Below, one piece after another: positions 6,597 to 14,912 of a stretch of 24,623 nt of DNA. Positions within the stretch are counted from its first letter, which is position 1. Each line of letters begins with the position of its first letter. Below the pieces are notes generated by a model. It did no database searches. It was not told where the DNA came from and saw only the letters and a program-made list of their open reading frames with translations. This DNA comes from UBA7239 sp035430165 (GTDB lineage Bacteria; Pseudomonadota; Gammaproteobacteria; Pseudomonadales; UBA7239), in the NCBI GenBank assembly GCA_035430165.1, contig DAOMGE010000041.1, positions 1 to 24,623 on the forward strand. The letters are read 5' to 3'. Both the position numbers and the translations under genes were made by a program.

Positions 6597-7111
6597 TTCG
6601 CCATCCGGCACCCGCTGTATCGCCAACGGTGTGCTACGGACGCAGCGACGTGGCGTTGGCCGATAATGCTCACGCGTCGCTGGCATCCATCGCCACCGGT
6701 TTGCGTCAACAATTGCCCGGAAACATACCGGTTTTCAGTAGCCCGCTCACGCGCTGCCGCCAACTCGCTGACTTGCTGCATCCCGCTGTGCAATACGATA
6801 ACCGGTTGCGTGAAATGCATTTCGGCGCGTGGGAACTGCAAAACTGGGATGACATTCCTCGCGCAGAAATCGATGCCTGGGCAGACGATACACTGCATTA
6901 CGTGCCGCCGGGCGGTGAGTCTGTGGCGCAGATGCGCGAACGGGTGCTGGCCTTCATGGACGAACAGCGGCAGCACGAAGCCATCGCCATCGTCAGCCAT
7001 GCCGGGATCATGAAAATACTGGTGGGGCAAGCACAACAATTGCCTGATCGCGCGTGGATCGCATTGCGTTTCGATTACGGCGGCCTGCACACACTGCACT
7101 GGCCATCATAA
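6581..7111 (+). CDS. cobC: alpha-ribazole-5'-phosphate phosphatase (histidine phosphatase family)
   Basis: CobC removes the phosphate from alpha-ribazole phosphate or from cobalamin phosphate in the last steps of loop assembly. The 176-residue protein is a phosphoglycerate-mutase-like histidine phosphatase. It has LIRHP with H8 as phosphate acceptor, SSPLTRCRQLA with R58, REMHFGAWE with E78, and VSHAGIMK with H140. The usual RHG motif reads RHP here, which occurs in CobC-like proteins. Translation starts at GTG 6581, inside the end of cobS (16-base overlap), indicating coupling. The function is assigned from the family plus the cobT-cobS context; sequence alone would only give a histidine phosphatase. 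It converges on gshA with 9 bp between the stop codons. Confidence 0.88.
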   Translation: MQVFLIRHPAPAVSPTVCYGRSDVALADNAHASLASIATGLRQQLPGNIPVFSSPLTRCRQLADLLHPAVQYDNRLREMHFGAWELQNWDDIPRAEIDAWADDTLHYVPPGGESVAQMRERVLAFMDEQRQHEAIAIVSHAGIMKILVGQAQQLPDRAWIALRFDYGGLHTLHWPS

Positions 7112-7120
7112 AAAACAGCG

Positions 7121-8728
7121 TCAGACTTTTTCGTACTGTGAATAATAATTCTGCAGGAATTGCTCGAAGCTGAGTAATGGTGCCTGTTGCTCCAGCGCTT
7201 GTTGCGCGGCGATGGATTGCCGGGCTTCTTCTGCAAAATAGTGTTGCTGTTCTGCCGGAACACCAACCTGCGCATAGTATTCCGCATTTTGCGCGGACAG
7301 ATTGCAAGCCAGCCGGAAGAATGACAAATCCTGCGCCTGCATATCACGCAGTAATCGCGCCGACGGCGTCAACGAACTGTCATGCAATTTTGCACGCTGG
7401 ACGTCCATGCTGGCCATGTAGGCGTTGCTGCTATTGGCCTGGTCGAGCAGCTGTGCGCAAGCAGCAATCTCGCCAAAAATGGTGGCTGCCCAGTCCTGCA
7501 TGTCGCGCTCGCCGCCGGCATCTTCGAGCAATAAACCGGGTTCACGCCCGCGCTCGACAATGCGTGTCTGGTTGCGTGTCATGCGTGCGTACTCGGCTTC
7601 ATCTGTCGACGGGCTTTCGCGCAACAGACACCACAGCAGAAACGCTTCGATGAAATGCGCCGTATCGCTGTCGATACCGGTTGGCAAATAGGGATTCAGG
7701 TCCAGGCAACGCACTTCGACATATTCCACGCCGTTTTCATGCAGGGCGAGGATCGGCGTCTCACCGGAGCGGGTGACACGCTTCGGACGGATCGTGCTGT
7801 AAAACTCGTTCTCGATTTGCAGCAGGTTGGTGCTCAGTTGCAAGTAGTTGCCTTGCGCATCGCGCAGGCCGATTTTTTCGTAGGCCGGATGTTTTTCTGT
7901 CAGGCCTTTTTTCAGGGTGCGGATATAACTCGGCAAACTGTTGTAGCAAACCATCAGCGCCGATTGCGCATTGCTCTGGTAGCCAAGGTTGCCCATGCGC
8001 AACGATGTGGCATGCGGCAAAAACAGGCTGCGATTTTTTGCATCAAACGATTGCAGCTGGTGCGCGCGGCCTTGCACAAACGTCGGGCACACCGCTGGCG
8101 ATGCGCCAAACAGATACATCAACAACCAGATGTGGCGGCGAAAATTGCGGATCAGGTCAAAATAGCGTTGCGTCTTGTAATCCTGTAACGACAGTGCCCG
8201 CAGCACTTGCACATTTTCCTGTGCTTGCAGCAATTGCCAGAACGTATCGGGAAACGACACGTTGTAATGGATGCCGGCGATGGTCTGCATCAGTCGGCCG
8301 TAGCGATGACCGAGACCTTCACGGTAAACGGTTTTCATGCGCGCGGCGTGCGTGCTGCCGTATTGCGCAATCGGAATTGTGTTATCCCCTTCCAGCGCAC
8401 AAGGCATGCTGGCCACCCACAATTTCTCGTCGTGCTTTTGCAGCACGCTGTAGGTAAACGCGTGGATACGTTCCAGCCAGTCCAGCGCCTCGCCAATACT
8501 GCTGCACGCAGGGGTGATAAATTCCAGCAGGGCTTCTGAAAAATCGGTGGTGATACTCGAATGCTTTAACGCGGATCCCAACTCGGCAAAATGCGGTGTC
8601 TGCGCCAGTTTTCCGCCAGGCGTGACGCGCAGGCTTTCTTTTTCCAGGCCGCGCCGCATGCCACGCAAGCTGTCCGCTGCATGAGTATTTTGCAACGCTT
8701 GCAAGCGATGGGTGAACGTAGCCGTCAC
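7121..8728 (-). CDS. gshA: glutamate-cysteine ligase (gamma-proteobacterial type)
   Basis: GshA catalyses the first step of glutathione synthesis, ATP-dependent ligation of glutamate to cysteine. The 535 residues are close to the 518 of the E. coli enzyme. Recognisable blocks are RGLEKESLRVTPGG (27-40), TTDFSEALLEFITP (60-73), the GLGHRYGRLMQTIAGIHYN block (138-156), PKRVTRSGETP and GVEYVEVRCLDLNP in the middle. These form the ATP- and glutamate-binding core of this class. The gene begins 22 bp after a small unknown gene on the same strand and is last in the minus-strand run that includes tatABC. No clear terminator is seen in the 9 bp before the convergent cobC end. Confidence 0.96.
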   Translation of the reverse strand: MTATFTHRLQALQNTHAADSLRGMRRGLEKESLRVTPGGKLAQTPHFAELGSALKHSSITTDFSEALLEFITPACSSIGEALDWLERIHAFTYSVLQKHDEKLWVASMPCALEGDNTIPIAQYGSTHAARMKTVYREGLGHRYGRLMQTIAGIHYNVSFPDTFWQLLQAQENVQVLRALSLQDYKTQRYFDLIRNFRRHIWLLMYLFGASPAVCPTFVQGRAHQLQSFDAKNRSLFLPHATSLRMGNLGYQSNAQSALMVCYNSLPSYIRTLKKGLTEKHPAYEKIGLRDAQGNYLQLSTNLLQIENEFYSTIRPKRVTRSGETPILALHENGVEYVEVRCLDLNPYLPTGIDSDTAHFIEAFLLWCLLRESPSTDEAEYARMTRNQTRIVERGREPGLLLEDAGGERDMQDWAATIFGEIAACAQLLDQANSSNAYMASMDVQRAKLHDSSLTPSARLLRDMQAQDLSFFRLACNLSAQNAEYYAQVGVPAEQQHYFAEEARQSIAAQQALEQQAPLLSFEQFLQNYYSQYEKV

Positions 8729-8750
8729 GCGAAAATTCCTTGTTGGTATT

Positions 8751-9128
8751 TCAGGCAGGATAACCGATATCCGCTACGCCAGCGTCGTCATTTACCGCAA
8801 GGCTGGCATCGTCATGCTCCGTATCAGCAGCATCGCTGTCAGTTTCTTCTACTGCGGTGATTGCAGGTTCATCATCAAACGTTACCGGCACGGATTTTTT
8901 CGCGGGCATTGCATCGCCCAGCAGGGGAATGTCTTTTTCATTGAGCGGGCACTGCATCAGTGACAGACGTTGTTCGATATCGCGTGCATTCACTTCAATC
9001 AGGTGATTCAGGGCAATGTCGCGATGCGGCGTGCGATACACCAGCACCGGCTCGGACTCATCCACCCACTGCCCCTGCTTGCCGAGAAACTGGCCGTGAT
9101 GATTGCAGATAATAAAAACCTCTTTCAT
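8751..9128 (-). CDS. small acidic protein of unknown function
   Basis: A 125-residue protein that I do not recognise. The N-terminal half (MKEVFIICNHHGQFLGKQGQWV, then YRTPHRDIALNHLIEVNARDIEQRL) looks like a compact alpha/beta fold. The C-terminal half is strongly acidic and Ala/Asp-rich (DSDAADTEHDDASLAVNDDAG) and probably disordered. I chose the ATG at 9128 because AGGGGA lies just upstream; the frame is open 22 residues further but those look non-coding. It lies between the polytopic membrane protein and gshA in the same direction, 22 bp from gshA. No signal peptide or membrane segment is apparent, so it should be cytoplasmic. Confidence 0.75.
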   Translation of the reverse strand: MKEVFIICNHHGQFLGKQGQWVDESEPVLVYRTPHRDIALNHLIEVNARDIEQRLSLMQCPLNEKDIPLLGDAMPAKKSVPVTFDDEPAITAVEETDSDAADTEHDDASLAVNDDAGVADIGYPA

Positions 9129-9160
9129 GCATTCCCCTTTTTCAATGTGCAAGAAAATCC

Positions 9161-10873
9161 CTACCGGAAACTCACCGCACCCAGTGGCTGCCACTGGCCT
9201 GCCGCGTGAAAATAACTGCGGTATTGTGCGGGCGGCAATTGTTTTTTCAATATCAGTTGCGGCCAGTAGCCCGCTGTGTTGCTGTTAAACTGGGATGCCG
9301 ACAACACGATGCGATAGGCCGCCGTGTCGTTGCAAAACCACAACTCCGCCTGTTTGTCGGCAGGCACGGGAACATCCGTCACCGTCAACTCGACCGCAAT
9401 CGCCGCCGGCTTCTTGCTCCAGGGTTTTACGTGTGCTGACGCTGGCATCACACTGTCGGCAGGGCATGCGGTGGCCGCCATGGTTGCGATGGAAACCGGT
9501 TTGTATTGTGGGTCGATGGCGTCCAGCGGATTGTAGTAGCCGCGCTCATAGGCGTGCAGTAAACGCACATCGCGGTTGTGCGGATAAAACACCATGCGTT
9601 CACGACCCATGCCGCCATCAATGAGCCAGTAGTAATACGACATCATCACATCGTCGCGATTTTTTTCCATCGCCGGCAACACCTCGCGACTGGCACATTG
9701 TGTCAGGACACCGCAGAGCAACAACAGCACGATTGCCGGCTTGCGGGTGCCGCCTTGCAGGAAACCATGGCCCGCCATCAACAGCATCAGGAAACCGTAC
9801 ATGCGATAACGTGACAACAGACAGGCTTCCGCGCCGAAAAACAGGCTGCGGCCCAATGCAATCAACAACAGGGAGGCGACACAGAAAAAAAACAGCAGCA
9901 AACTGAAACGATCAATCATGCCATTGCGACGCCAACTGTAGCCCAGCAGGGCCAGCAGGATGACGCCCGTCAGGACAGCCGGCAGCAACTGTTGTTGTGT
10001 CCACACGGTAGCGCCGAATGTACCGAGTACGGATGCCGGCACGCGCACCGCAATATGGCGCGCCAATTCTGCCGGTGGCGGAAAAGTGATGGCGGGCGGA
10101 TGAAAGTCCGCAAATTGCTGCGGCTCGGTGTACAGGATAAAACGGTTCAGGTGGGCAGGTACCGCCAGTGGATTTTCACGCGCGGCGTACAGTGCGGAGA
10201 CCACAAGCAACGCCACCAGAACCTGCAGGCACTGGCGACGGTTTATCGCGGTGCCGGTTTGCCAGCTTTCAAACAACATCGCCAGCAATAATGCGAGAAA
10301 CACACACAAGCCGTTGAACTGCGATGCAGTTGCCGCCAGCGCCCAACCCAGTGGCGCCAGGATATTTTGCGGATGTTTCTGGTACGACCACGCTGCCAGC
10401 AACGCAAACAGGATCACTGCCTGGTTGGAGATCGCTGTCATCGGCCAGAAGCTGCTTTCCCAGTAAAAAAGATTCAGGTAACAACTGACGGCAATCGCCG
10501 CCGCAATCCATTTGCCTGTTTTTTCAGATAACCAGCGCGCCAGCACCGCACAACTGGCGAGTACAAATCCGTGACCGAGCCAGTTGTACTGCACAAAATC
10601 GACGACACCGGCAACGCGATAATGCAGCCAGTACATCAGATGGTTGAGCAGCGTGATGTGTTCATGGTTGGCGAGGAACAGTGCGTCAATTTTTTCCTGC
10701 CAGTTGTCGCGGCTCAGGAAAATCTCGAAGAACCAGAGGATGTCGACAAAATCATCGCCCTGCGCCGCATCGAGAATATGGGTGTGCATCACATACCAGT
10801 AATGGCACAGGCTGCCGGCTATCAGTGTGAGACAAAAGACAGGAAGCCATCGCGTGCTGGAATGGTGCAGCAT
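9161..10873 (-). CDS. polytopic inner-membrane protein of unknown function, possibly GT-C-like
   Basis: A 570-residue protein with an N-terminal hydrophobic segment (about 9-28), roughly ten further hydrophobic stretches, and a soluble C-terminal domain from about residue 440 rich in beta-type sequence. The first large loop carries D40-D41 and an N69-H-E-H72 motif. An acidic pair in the first extracytoplasmic loop, together with this topology, recalls GT-C glycosyltransferases that use polyprenyl-linked sugars. This is only a topology argument. The ATG at 10873 is 5 bp after the tatC stop; the open frame continues upstream only as shadow of tatC. Placement directly after tatC in the same direction is unusual for a tat locus and may be only operonic, not functional. 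Confidence 0.8.
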   Translation of the reverse strand: MLHHSSTRWLPVFCLTLIAGSLCHYWYVMHTHILDAAQGDDFVDILWFFEIFLSRDNWQEKIDALFLANHEHITLLNHLMYWLHYRVAGVVDFVQYNWLGHGFVLASCAVLARWLSEKTGKWIAAAIAVSCYLNLFYWESSFWPMTAISNQAVILFALLAAWSYQKHPQNILAPLGWALAATASQFNGLCVFLALLLAMLFESWQTGTAINRRQCLQVLVALLVVSALYAARENPLAVPAHLNRFILYTEPQQFADFHPPAITFPPPAELARHIAVRVPASVLGTFGATVWTQQQLLPAVLTGVILLALLGYSWRRNGMIDRFSLLLFFFCVASLLLIALGRSLFFGAEACLLSRYRMYGFLMLLMAGHGFLQGGTRKPAIVLLLLCGVLTQCASREVLPAMEKNRDDVMMSYYYWLIDGGMGRERMVFYPHNRDVRLLHAYERGYYNPLDAIDPQYKPVSIATMAATACPADSVMPASAHVKPWSKKPAAIAVELTVTDVPVPADKQAELWFCNDTAAYRIVLSASQFNSNTAGYWPQLILKKQLPPAQYRSYFHAAGQWQPLGAVSFR

Positions 10874-10878
10874 GGCAT

Positions 10879-11634
10879 TCACGCCGGCACATTTTTCTGT
10901 GCAATACGCCCGACCAGCAAACCCACCTCGAACAGCAGACACATCGGGATTGCCATCATGCACTGCGACAGCACATCCGGTGGCGTCAGCACCATCGCAA
11001 TCGCAAAGCACAGCACGATCACGTAAGGCCGCGCACGAATCATGTTGCCTATCGGCACGATACCCGTGCGTATCAAGACAAATGTCACCACCGGCACTTC
11101 AAATGCTACGCCGAAAGCGAGAAACAGTTTCAGCATCACATTCAGGTTGTCATTGATGTCGGGCATATAGATCACACCGGGCAACTGGATACCGGCCATG
11201 AATTTGTACAACACCGGAAACACCACAAAATAGACAAAGGCCATGCCGACATAAAACATTGCAATGCTCGCGAGCAACACACCGCCATACAAGGCTTTTT
11301 CGTGGCGATACAAACCCGGTGCGATAAACGCCCACAACTGGTACAGGATGTAAGGCACTGTCACCATCGTGGCGGCATAGAGCGACAACTTGAACGGCGC
11401 GAGGAATGGTGAAATCGCACCCGTGGCAATCAGCTGCGTGTTAAGCGGCAATGCCGCCTGCAAGGGAATGATGAACCAGCTGTGGATTTGGGCGGCAAAT
11501 GGCATGAACGCCAGTGACACCAGCAACAAGGCCAGCACACTTTTCAGGATGCGCGCGCGCAATTCCACCAAATGCTCGATGAGATGCATCTCGCGGTCTG
11601 CGGGTTGGTCCGGTGCGGGCAGTTGGTCCGTCAT
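10879..11634 (-). CDS. tatC: Sec-independent protein translocase subunit TatC
   Basis: TatC is the six-helix inner-membrane receptor of the twin-arginine pathway, which binds the RR signal peptide with TatB and exports folded proteins. The 251 residues contain the cytoplasmic HLVELRAR motif (21-28), the WAFIAPGLYRHEK loop with the signal-peptide-binding Glu, FGVAFEVPV in the central region, and LTPPDVLSQ before the last helices. Length is normal. The ATG at 11634 overlaps the tatB stop (ATGA), so translation is coupled. The downstream membrane protein gene begins 5 bp after the stop. Confidence 0.97.
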   Translation of the reverse strand: MTDQLPAPDQPADREMHLIEHLVELRARILKSVLALLLVSLAFMPFAAQIHSWFIIPLQAALPLNTQLIATGAISPFLAPFKLSLYAATMVTVPYILYQLWAFIAPGLYRHEKALYGGVLLASIAMFYVGMAFVYFVVFPVLYKFMAGIQLPGVIYMPDINDNLNVMLKLFLAFGVAFEVPVVTFVLIRTGIVPIGNMIRARPYVIVLCFAIAMVLTPPDVLSQCMMAIPMCLLFEVGLLVGRIAQKNVPA

Positions 11635-11999
11635 GGCTGTCTGTTATCCGCCGGCGGTTCATTTTTTGTGGGCGGTGCAACCGGCGCCGGCTGGCTGACG
11701 GACTGGTGAATCGTGTTGCCGGTTTCCTTTATCACATCGCCGGTTTCATTGACGGCGTTTTCGATAGCGGCTTTGGATTCGTTGAGACTGCGCATGATTT
11801 CTTCGTTGTGCAGCTGGCGGCGAATGTCATCCGCGCCGATCTGTTTCTCGATTTCCAGTCGCGCATTGTGCAGCGTGCGCTTGACCGTACGACTGAAGGA
11901 CAATACGGCGCGCACGGCTTCCGGCATGCGTTCGGGGCCGATGACAATCAGCGCCACCACAAATACCAGCAGCAGTTCGGTGAATCCTGCATCAAACAT
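11631..11999 (-). CDS. tatB: Sec-independent protein translocase subunit TatB
   Basis: TatB is a single-span protein that forms the signal-peptide receptor with TatC. The 122 residues begin MFDAGFTELLLVFVVALIVIGPERMPEAVR: a membrane helix with the conserved E8, then the G21-P22 hinge and an amphipathic helix. The C-terminal region is charged and then Pro-rich. It is shorter than the 171-residue E. coli protein, mainly in the variable tail. GFTELL and the GPERMP hinge distinguish it from TatA. It overlaps tatC by four bases and follows tatA by 20 bp. Confidence 0.95.
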   Translation of the reverse strand: MFDAGFTELLLVFVVALIVIGPERMPEAVRAVLSFSRTVKRTLHNARLEIEKQIGADDIRRQLHNEEIMRSLNESKAAIENAVNETGDVIKETGNTIHQSVSQPAPVAPPTKNEPPADNRQP

Positions 12000-12019
12000 G
12001 GCGGACGCCTGCTGCGCTG

Positions 12020-12208
12020 TTATTCAGATTTCGGTTTGTCTGAATCCGGCAGCGCTTTTTTATCCTTGTCGGTGTCGTCATCGCTGACGGCTTTCTTGAA
12101 GCCCTTGATCGCCGTGCCGAGATCGGTGCCAATGGTTTTCAGTTTGCCGGTGCCGAACAGCAGCACCACGATAACGAGGACGACAATCAGATGTGAAATG
12201 CTGAACAT
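12020..12208 (-). CDS. tatA: Sec-independent protein translocase subunit TatA
   Basis: TatA forms the variable-size pore assembly of the twin-arginine translocase. The 62-residue protein has the single membrane helix (about 3-18), the FGTGKL hinge at 18-23, and the amphipathic helix GTDLGTAIKGFKKAV at 27-41, followed by a highly charged Asp/Lys tail. I chose the ATG at 12208, which has GGAG 7 bases upstream and gives the usual short TatA N-terminus. The upstream TTG at 12223 would add five residues that the family lacks. The tail is shorter than in E. coli (89 residues). Confidence 0.93.
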   Translation of the reverse strand: MFSISHLIVVLVIVVLLFGTGKLKTIGTDLGTAIKGFKKAVSDDDTDKDKKALPDSDKPKSE

Positions 12209-12244
12209 GGTGTTCTCCGTCAATTCTGCAAAAGTTGGGACAGC

Positions 12245-12577
12245 TTACGGCGTACGCGAGGCTTTTTCGGCCAGGCCGGACAAATCGAAACGTCGCGCCA
12301 GTTCATCCAGCACATCCTGCGCTGACAAGCCGAGGTGCGACAACATCACCAGCGTGTGGAACCACAGGTCAGCTGTTTCATAGACCAGCGCCTGCTTGTT
12401 GCCGGTATGCGGCACATCCTTGGCAGCCATGACCGTCTCGGTGCATTCTTCACCGACTTTCTTCAAAATCTTGTCGAGTCCCTTGGCATGCAGGCTGGCC
12501 ACATAGGAATGCTCGCTGTCGGCATCGCGCTTGCGCGCCTCGAGTACAGCTGTCAATTGTTCGAGCACATCGCTCAT
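12245..12577 (-). CDS. hisE: phosphoribosyl-ATP pyrophosphatase
   Basis: HisE hydrolyses phosphoribosyl-ATP to phosphoribosyl-AMP, the second step of histidine synthesis. The 110-residue all-helical protein shows the MazG-like metal-binding pattern KKVGEECTETVMAAKD (39-54) and YETADLWFHTLVML (66-79). Length is typical for a stand-alone HisE. It lies 37 bp downstream of hisI and 36 bp upstream of tatA. The order hisI-hisE-tatABC is common in Pseudomonas-like gammaproteobacteria, where HisI and HisE are separate proteins, unlike the enterobacterial fusion. Confidence 0.95.
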   Translation of the reverse strand: MSDVLEQLTAVLEARKRDADSEHSYVASLHAKGLDKILKKVGEECTETVMAAKDVPHTGNKQALVYETADLWFHTLVMLSHLGLSAQDVLDELARRFDLSGLAEKASRTP

Positions 12578-12614
12578 AGCCTTGCCCTTTCAAATAAAGA
12601 CATCAATAGGAACG

Positions 12615-13025
12615 TCAGTGTGATGACCCGTACATGGTTTGCGGGTCTTTCAGTACCGGATCGGTCGTCACCCAGGCACCGTCCCTCAGCACGCGGTAAA
12701 AGCAGGATTGGCGACCGGTGTGACAGGCGATGCCGCCCTGTTGTTCCACCTGCAGGGTGATGACGTCGGCGTCGCAGTCGAGGCGGATCTCCTGCACCTT
12801 CTGCGTGTGGCCGGACTCCTCACCCTTGTGCCACAGTTTCCGGCGGGAGCGCGACCAGTACACCGCCTCGCCGGTCCGCACGGTTTGTGCAAGCGCCTCG
12901 CGGTTCATCCACGCCACCATCAGGATACGGCCGGAGCGGCAATCCTGGGCGATGGCAGGCACCAGCCCGTCGCTGTCCCACTTTATGCCAGCCAGATAAT
13001 TCATGTCAGCCAGAAAATCCGGCAT
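12615..13025 (-). CDS. hisI: phosphoribosyl-AMP cyclohydrolase
   Basis: HisI opens the adenine ring of phosphoribosyl-AMP, the third step of histidine synthesis, using zinc and magnesium. The 136 residues contain VAWMNREAL (37-45), YWSRSRRKLWHKGE (56-69), the metal-binding DCDAD (83-87) and GGIACHTGRQSCFY with zinc-ligand cysteines C101 and C108. Length is normal for the monofunctional enzyme. The start at 13025 gives a seven-residue lead before MNYL; the internal Met at residue 8 is an alternative. It heads the minus-strand run and is divergent from metX. Confidence 0.95.
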   Translation of the reverse strand: MPDFLADMNYLAGIKWDSDGLVPAIAQDCRSGRILMVAWMNREALAQTVRTGEAVYWSRSRRKLWHKGEESGHTQKVQEIRLDCDADVITLQVEQQGGIACHTGRQSCFYRVLRDGAWVTTDPVLKDPQTMYGSSH

Positions 13026-13147
13026 CGGCAGACCCCCGAAATGCTTGCGCTCACCTCATCGTCGCATTGTAAGGGATTATCGTTGCGCGCCGTGAACCCT
13101 GCCCGTAGACTTTGCCTTCACAAGACCATTCCGGACATTCACGCGCA

Positions 13148-14290
13148 ATGCCAGCTTCCATTCCTGCTGATTCAGTGGGCATCGTCTCCCCGCAGACCTT
13201 CGATATCACCACCCCGGTGCGGCTGGCATCGGGGCGTGAACTGCCGCAAGTGCGCCTCGTCTATGAAACCTATGGCACCCTCAACGCCGCCCGCAGCAAT
13301 GCGGTGCTGATCTGCCACGCGCTGTCCGGCCACCACCACGCGGCCGGCTTCCACAGCGAGAACGACGACAAGCCCGGCTGGTGGGACTTCTATATCGGCC
13401 CCGGCAAACCCATCGACACCAACCGTTTTTTTGTGGTCAGCCTGAACAACATCGGCGGCTGCAACGGCAGCACCGGCCCGGCCTCGACCAATCCCGACAC
13501 CGGCAAGCCCTGGGGGCCGGATTTTCCCAAACTGCGAGTGCGCGACTGGGTCAAGACACAGGCGATGCTGATGGACCATCTCGGCATTGGCGCATGGGCA
13601 GCGGTGATCGGTGGCAGCCTCGGCGGCATGCAGGCCATGCGCTGGTGCGTCGATTATCCCGACCGCCTGCGCCATTGCGTGGTGATCGCCTCCGCCATGA
13701 AATTGTCGGCACAGAACATCGCCTTCAACGAAATCGCGCGACAGGCCATCACATCTGACCCGGACTTTTGTGATGGCCGCTACCTGGAGCAAGACAAGAT
13801 CCCGCGCAAGGGGCTGGCCATTGCGCGCATGGTCGGCCACGTCACGTATTTGTCCAACGATGCGATGGGCCAGAAATTCGGTCGCGATTTGCGCAGCGGC
13901 ACCCTGGAACCCGGCAGCGACAACGCGGTGGAATTCCAGGTCGGCAGTTATTTGCGCTACCAGGGCGAAACGTTTTCCGATCGCTTCGATGCCAACACCT
14001 ATCTGCTGATGACACAGGCGCTGGATTATTTCGATCTGGCGCGCGAATTCGACGACAATCCGGCGCTGGCCTTTGCCAGAACCAGCAGCCGTTTCCTGGT
14101 GATTTCGTTTACGACCGACTGGCGTTTTTCACCCGAGCGCTCGCAGGAAATTTCCAATGCCTTGATTCGCGCCAACAAGGCGGTGAGTTATGCCGAAATC
14201 GATTCCGATTACGGCCACGACGCCTTCCTGTTGCCGAACGAACGCTACCAGCAGATTTTTTCTGCCTACATGCACAGCATTGATGTGTAA
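13148..14290 (+). CDS. metX: homoserine O-acyltransferase MetX (probably O-succinyltransferase)
   Basis: MetX activates homoserine for methionine synthesis. The 380-residue alpha/beta hydrolase has the LICHALSGHHH oxyanion-region motif (55-64), the GGSLGGMQAMRW nucleophile elbow with S157, and D324 and H357 completing the triad (FTTDWRFSP and SDYGHDAF). The DWRFSP motif is the form I associate with succinyl-CoA-using Pseudomonas-type MetX rather than the DWLFPP form of acetyltransferases, so succinyl is the likelier donor. This is a recalled motif distinction, not tested. ATG 13148 is chosen over TTG 13112. metW follows 31 bp downstream, the usual partner arrangement. Confidence 0.93.
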   Translation: MPASIPADSVGIVSPQTFDITTPVRLASGRELPQVRLVYETYGTLNAARSNAVLICHALSGHHHAAGFHSENDDKPGWWDFYIGPGKPIDTNRFFVVSLNNIGGCNGSTGPASTNPDTGKPWGPDFPKLRVRDWVKTQAMLMDHLGIGAWAAVIGGSLGGMQAMRWCVDYPDRLRHCVVIASAMKLSAQNIAFNEIARQAITSDPDFCDGRYLEQDKIPRKGLAIARMVGHVTYLSNDAMGQKFGRDLRSGTLEPGSDNAVEFQVGSYLRYQGETFSDRFDANTYLLMTQALDYFDLAREFDDNPALAFARTSSRFLVISFTTDWRFSPERSQEISNALIRANKAVSYAEIDSDYGHDAFLLPNERYQQIFSAYMHSIDV

Positions 14291-14321
14291 GCGAGACAGT
14301 CATGTGTAAGGGCAACGCGAC

Positions 14322-14912
14322 ATGCGCATAGATCTCGACATTTTGCAGGAATGGATCACGCCCTCATCGCGTGTGCTCGATCTCGGCTGCGGCAGCGGCA
14401 CCCTGCTCGCCAAGCTCACCGCCGAAAAAAATGTCACGGGTTACGGCATCGAGATTGATCACGACAAAGTGACTGCCTGCCTCGAAAAACGCGTCAACGT
14501 GATCGAGCAGAACCTGGATGAAGGCTTGCGCAATTTTGACGACCAGAGTTTTGATACCGTGGTGATGTCGCAAACGCTGCAGGCCGTGCGCTATCCGCAT
14601 CGCGTGCTGGAAGAAATGTTGCGCGTCGGCCGCGAATGCATCGTGTCGTTTCCGAACTTCGGCCACTGGCGCTGCCGTTTGCACCTCACCTTGCTCGGCC
14701 GTATGCCACTGTCAAAAACCCTGCCCTACACCTGGTACGACACGCCGAACATTCACCTGTGCACCGTGGATGACTTCGAGATTTTCTGTCGCGAAAACAA
14801 TATCCGCATCATCAACCGCCGCTACGTCAGCGCCGGCCGCGATGACGATCCGCTATCCGTGTCATGGCCGAACATGATGAGCGAAATGGCGATATACCGT
14901 TTGACACGCTGA
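14322..14912 (+). CDS. metW: methionine biosynthesis protein MetW
   Basis: MetW is a SAM-binding-fold protein found paired with MetX, and is thought to support or activate the homoserine acyltransferase. The 196 residues contain the nucleotide-binding VLDLGCGSGTLLAKL motif at about 19-33, then GYGIEIDHDKV, and a FDTVVMSQTLQAVRYP motif 4/5 region. The FGHWRCRLHLTLLGRMP block is specific for MetW-like proteins. Start ATG 14322 is 31 bp after the metX stop. Its TGA shares one base with the rdgB ATG (TGATG), so the run metX-metW-rdgB-hemW is likely co-transcribed. Confidence 0.95.
   Translation: MRIDLDILQEWITPSSRVLDLGCGSGTLLAKLTAEKNVTGYGIEIDHDKVTACLEKRVNVIEQNLDEGLRNFDDQSFDTVVMSQTLQAVRYPHRVLEEMLRVGRECIVSFPNFGHWRCRLHLTLLGRMPLSKTLPYTWYDTPNIHLCTVDDFEIFCRENNIRIINRRYVSAGRDDDPLSVSWPNMMSEMAIYRLTR

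Noticed and set aside
12209..12223. Upstream TTG start for tatA
   Set aside because: The ATG at 12208 has a well-placed GGAG and gives the family N-terminus; the extension MTENT is not seen in TatA proteins.
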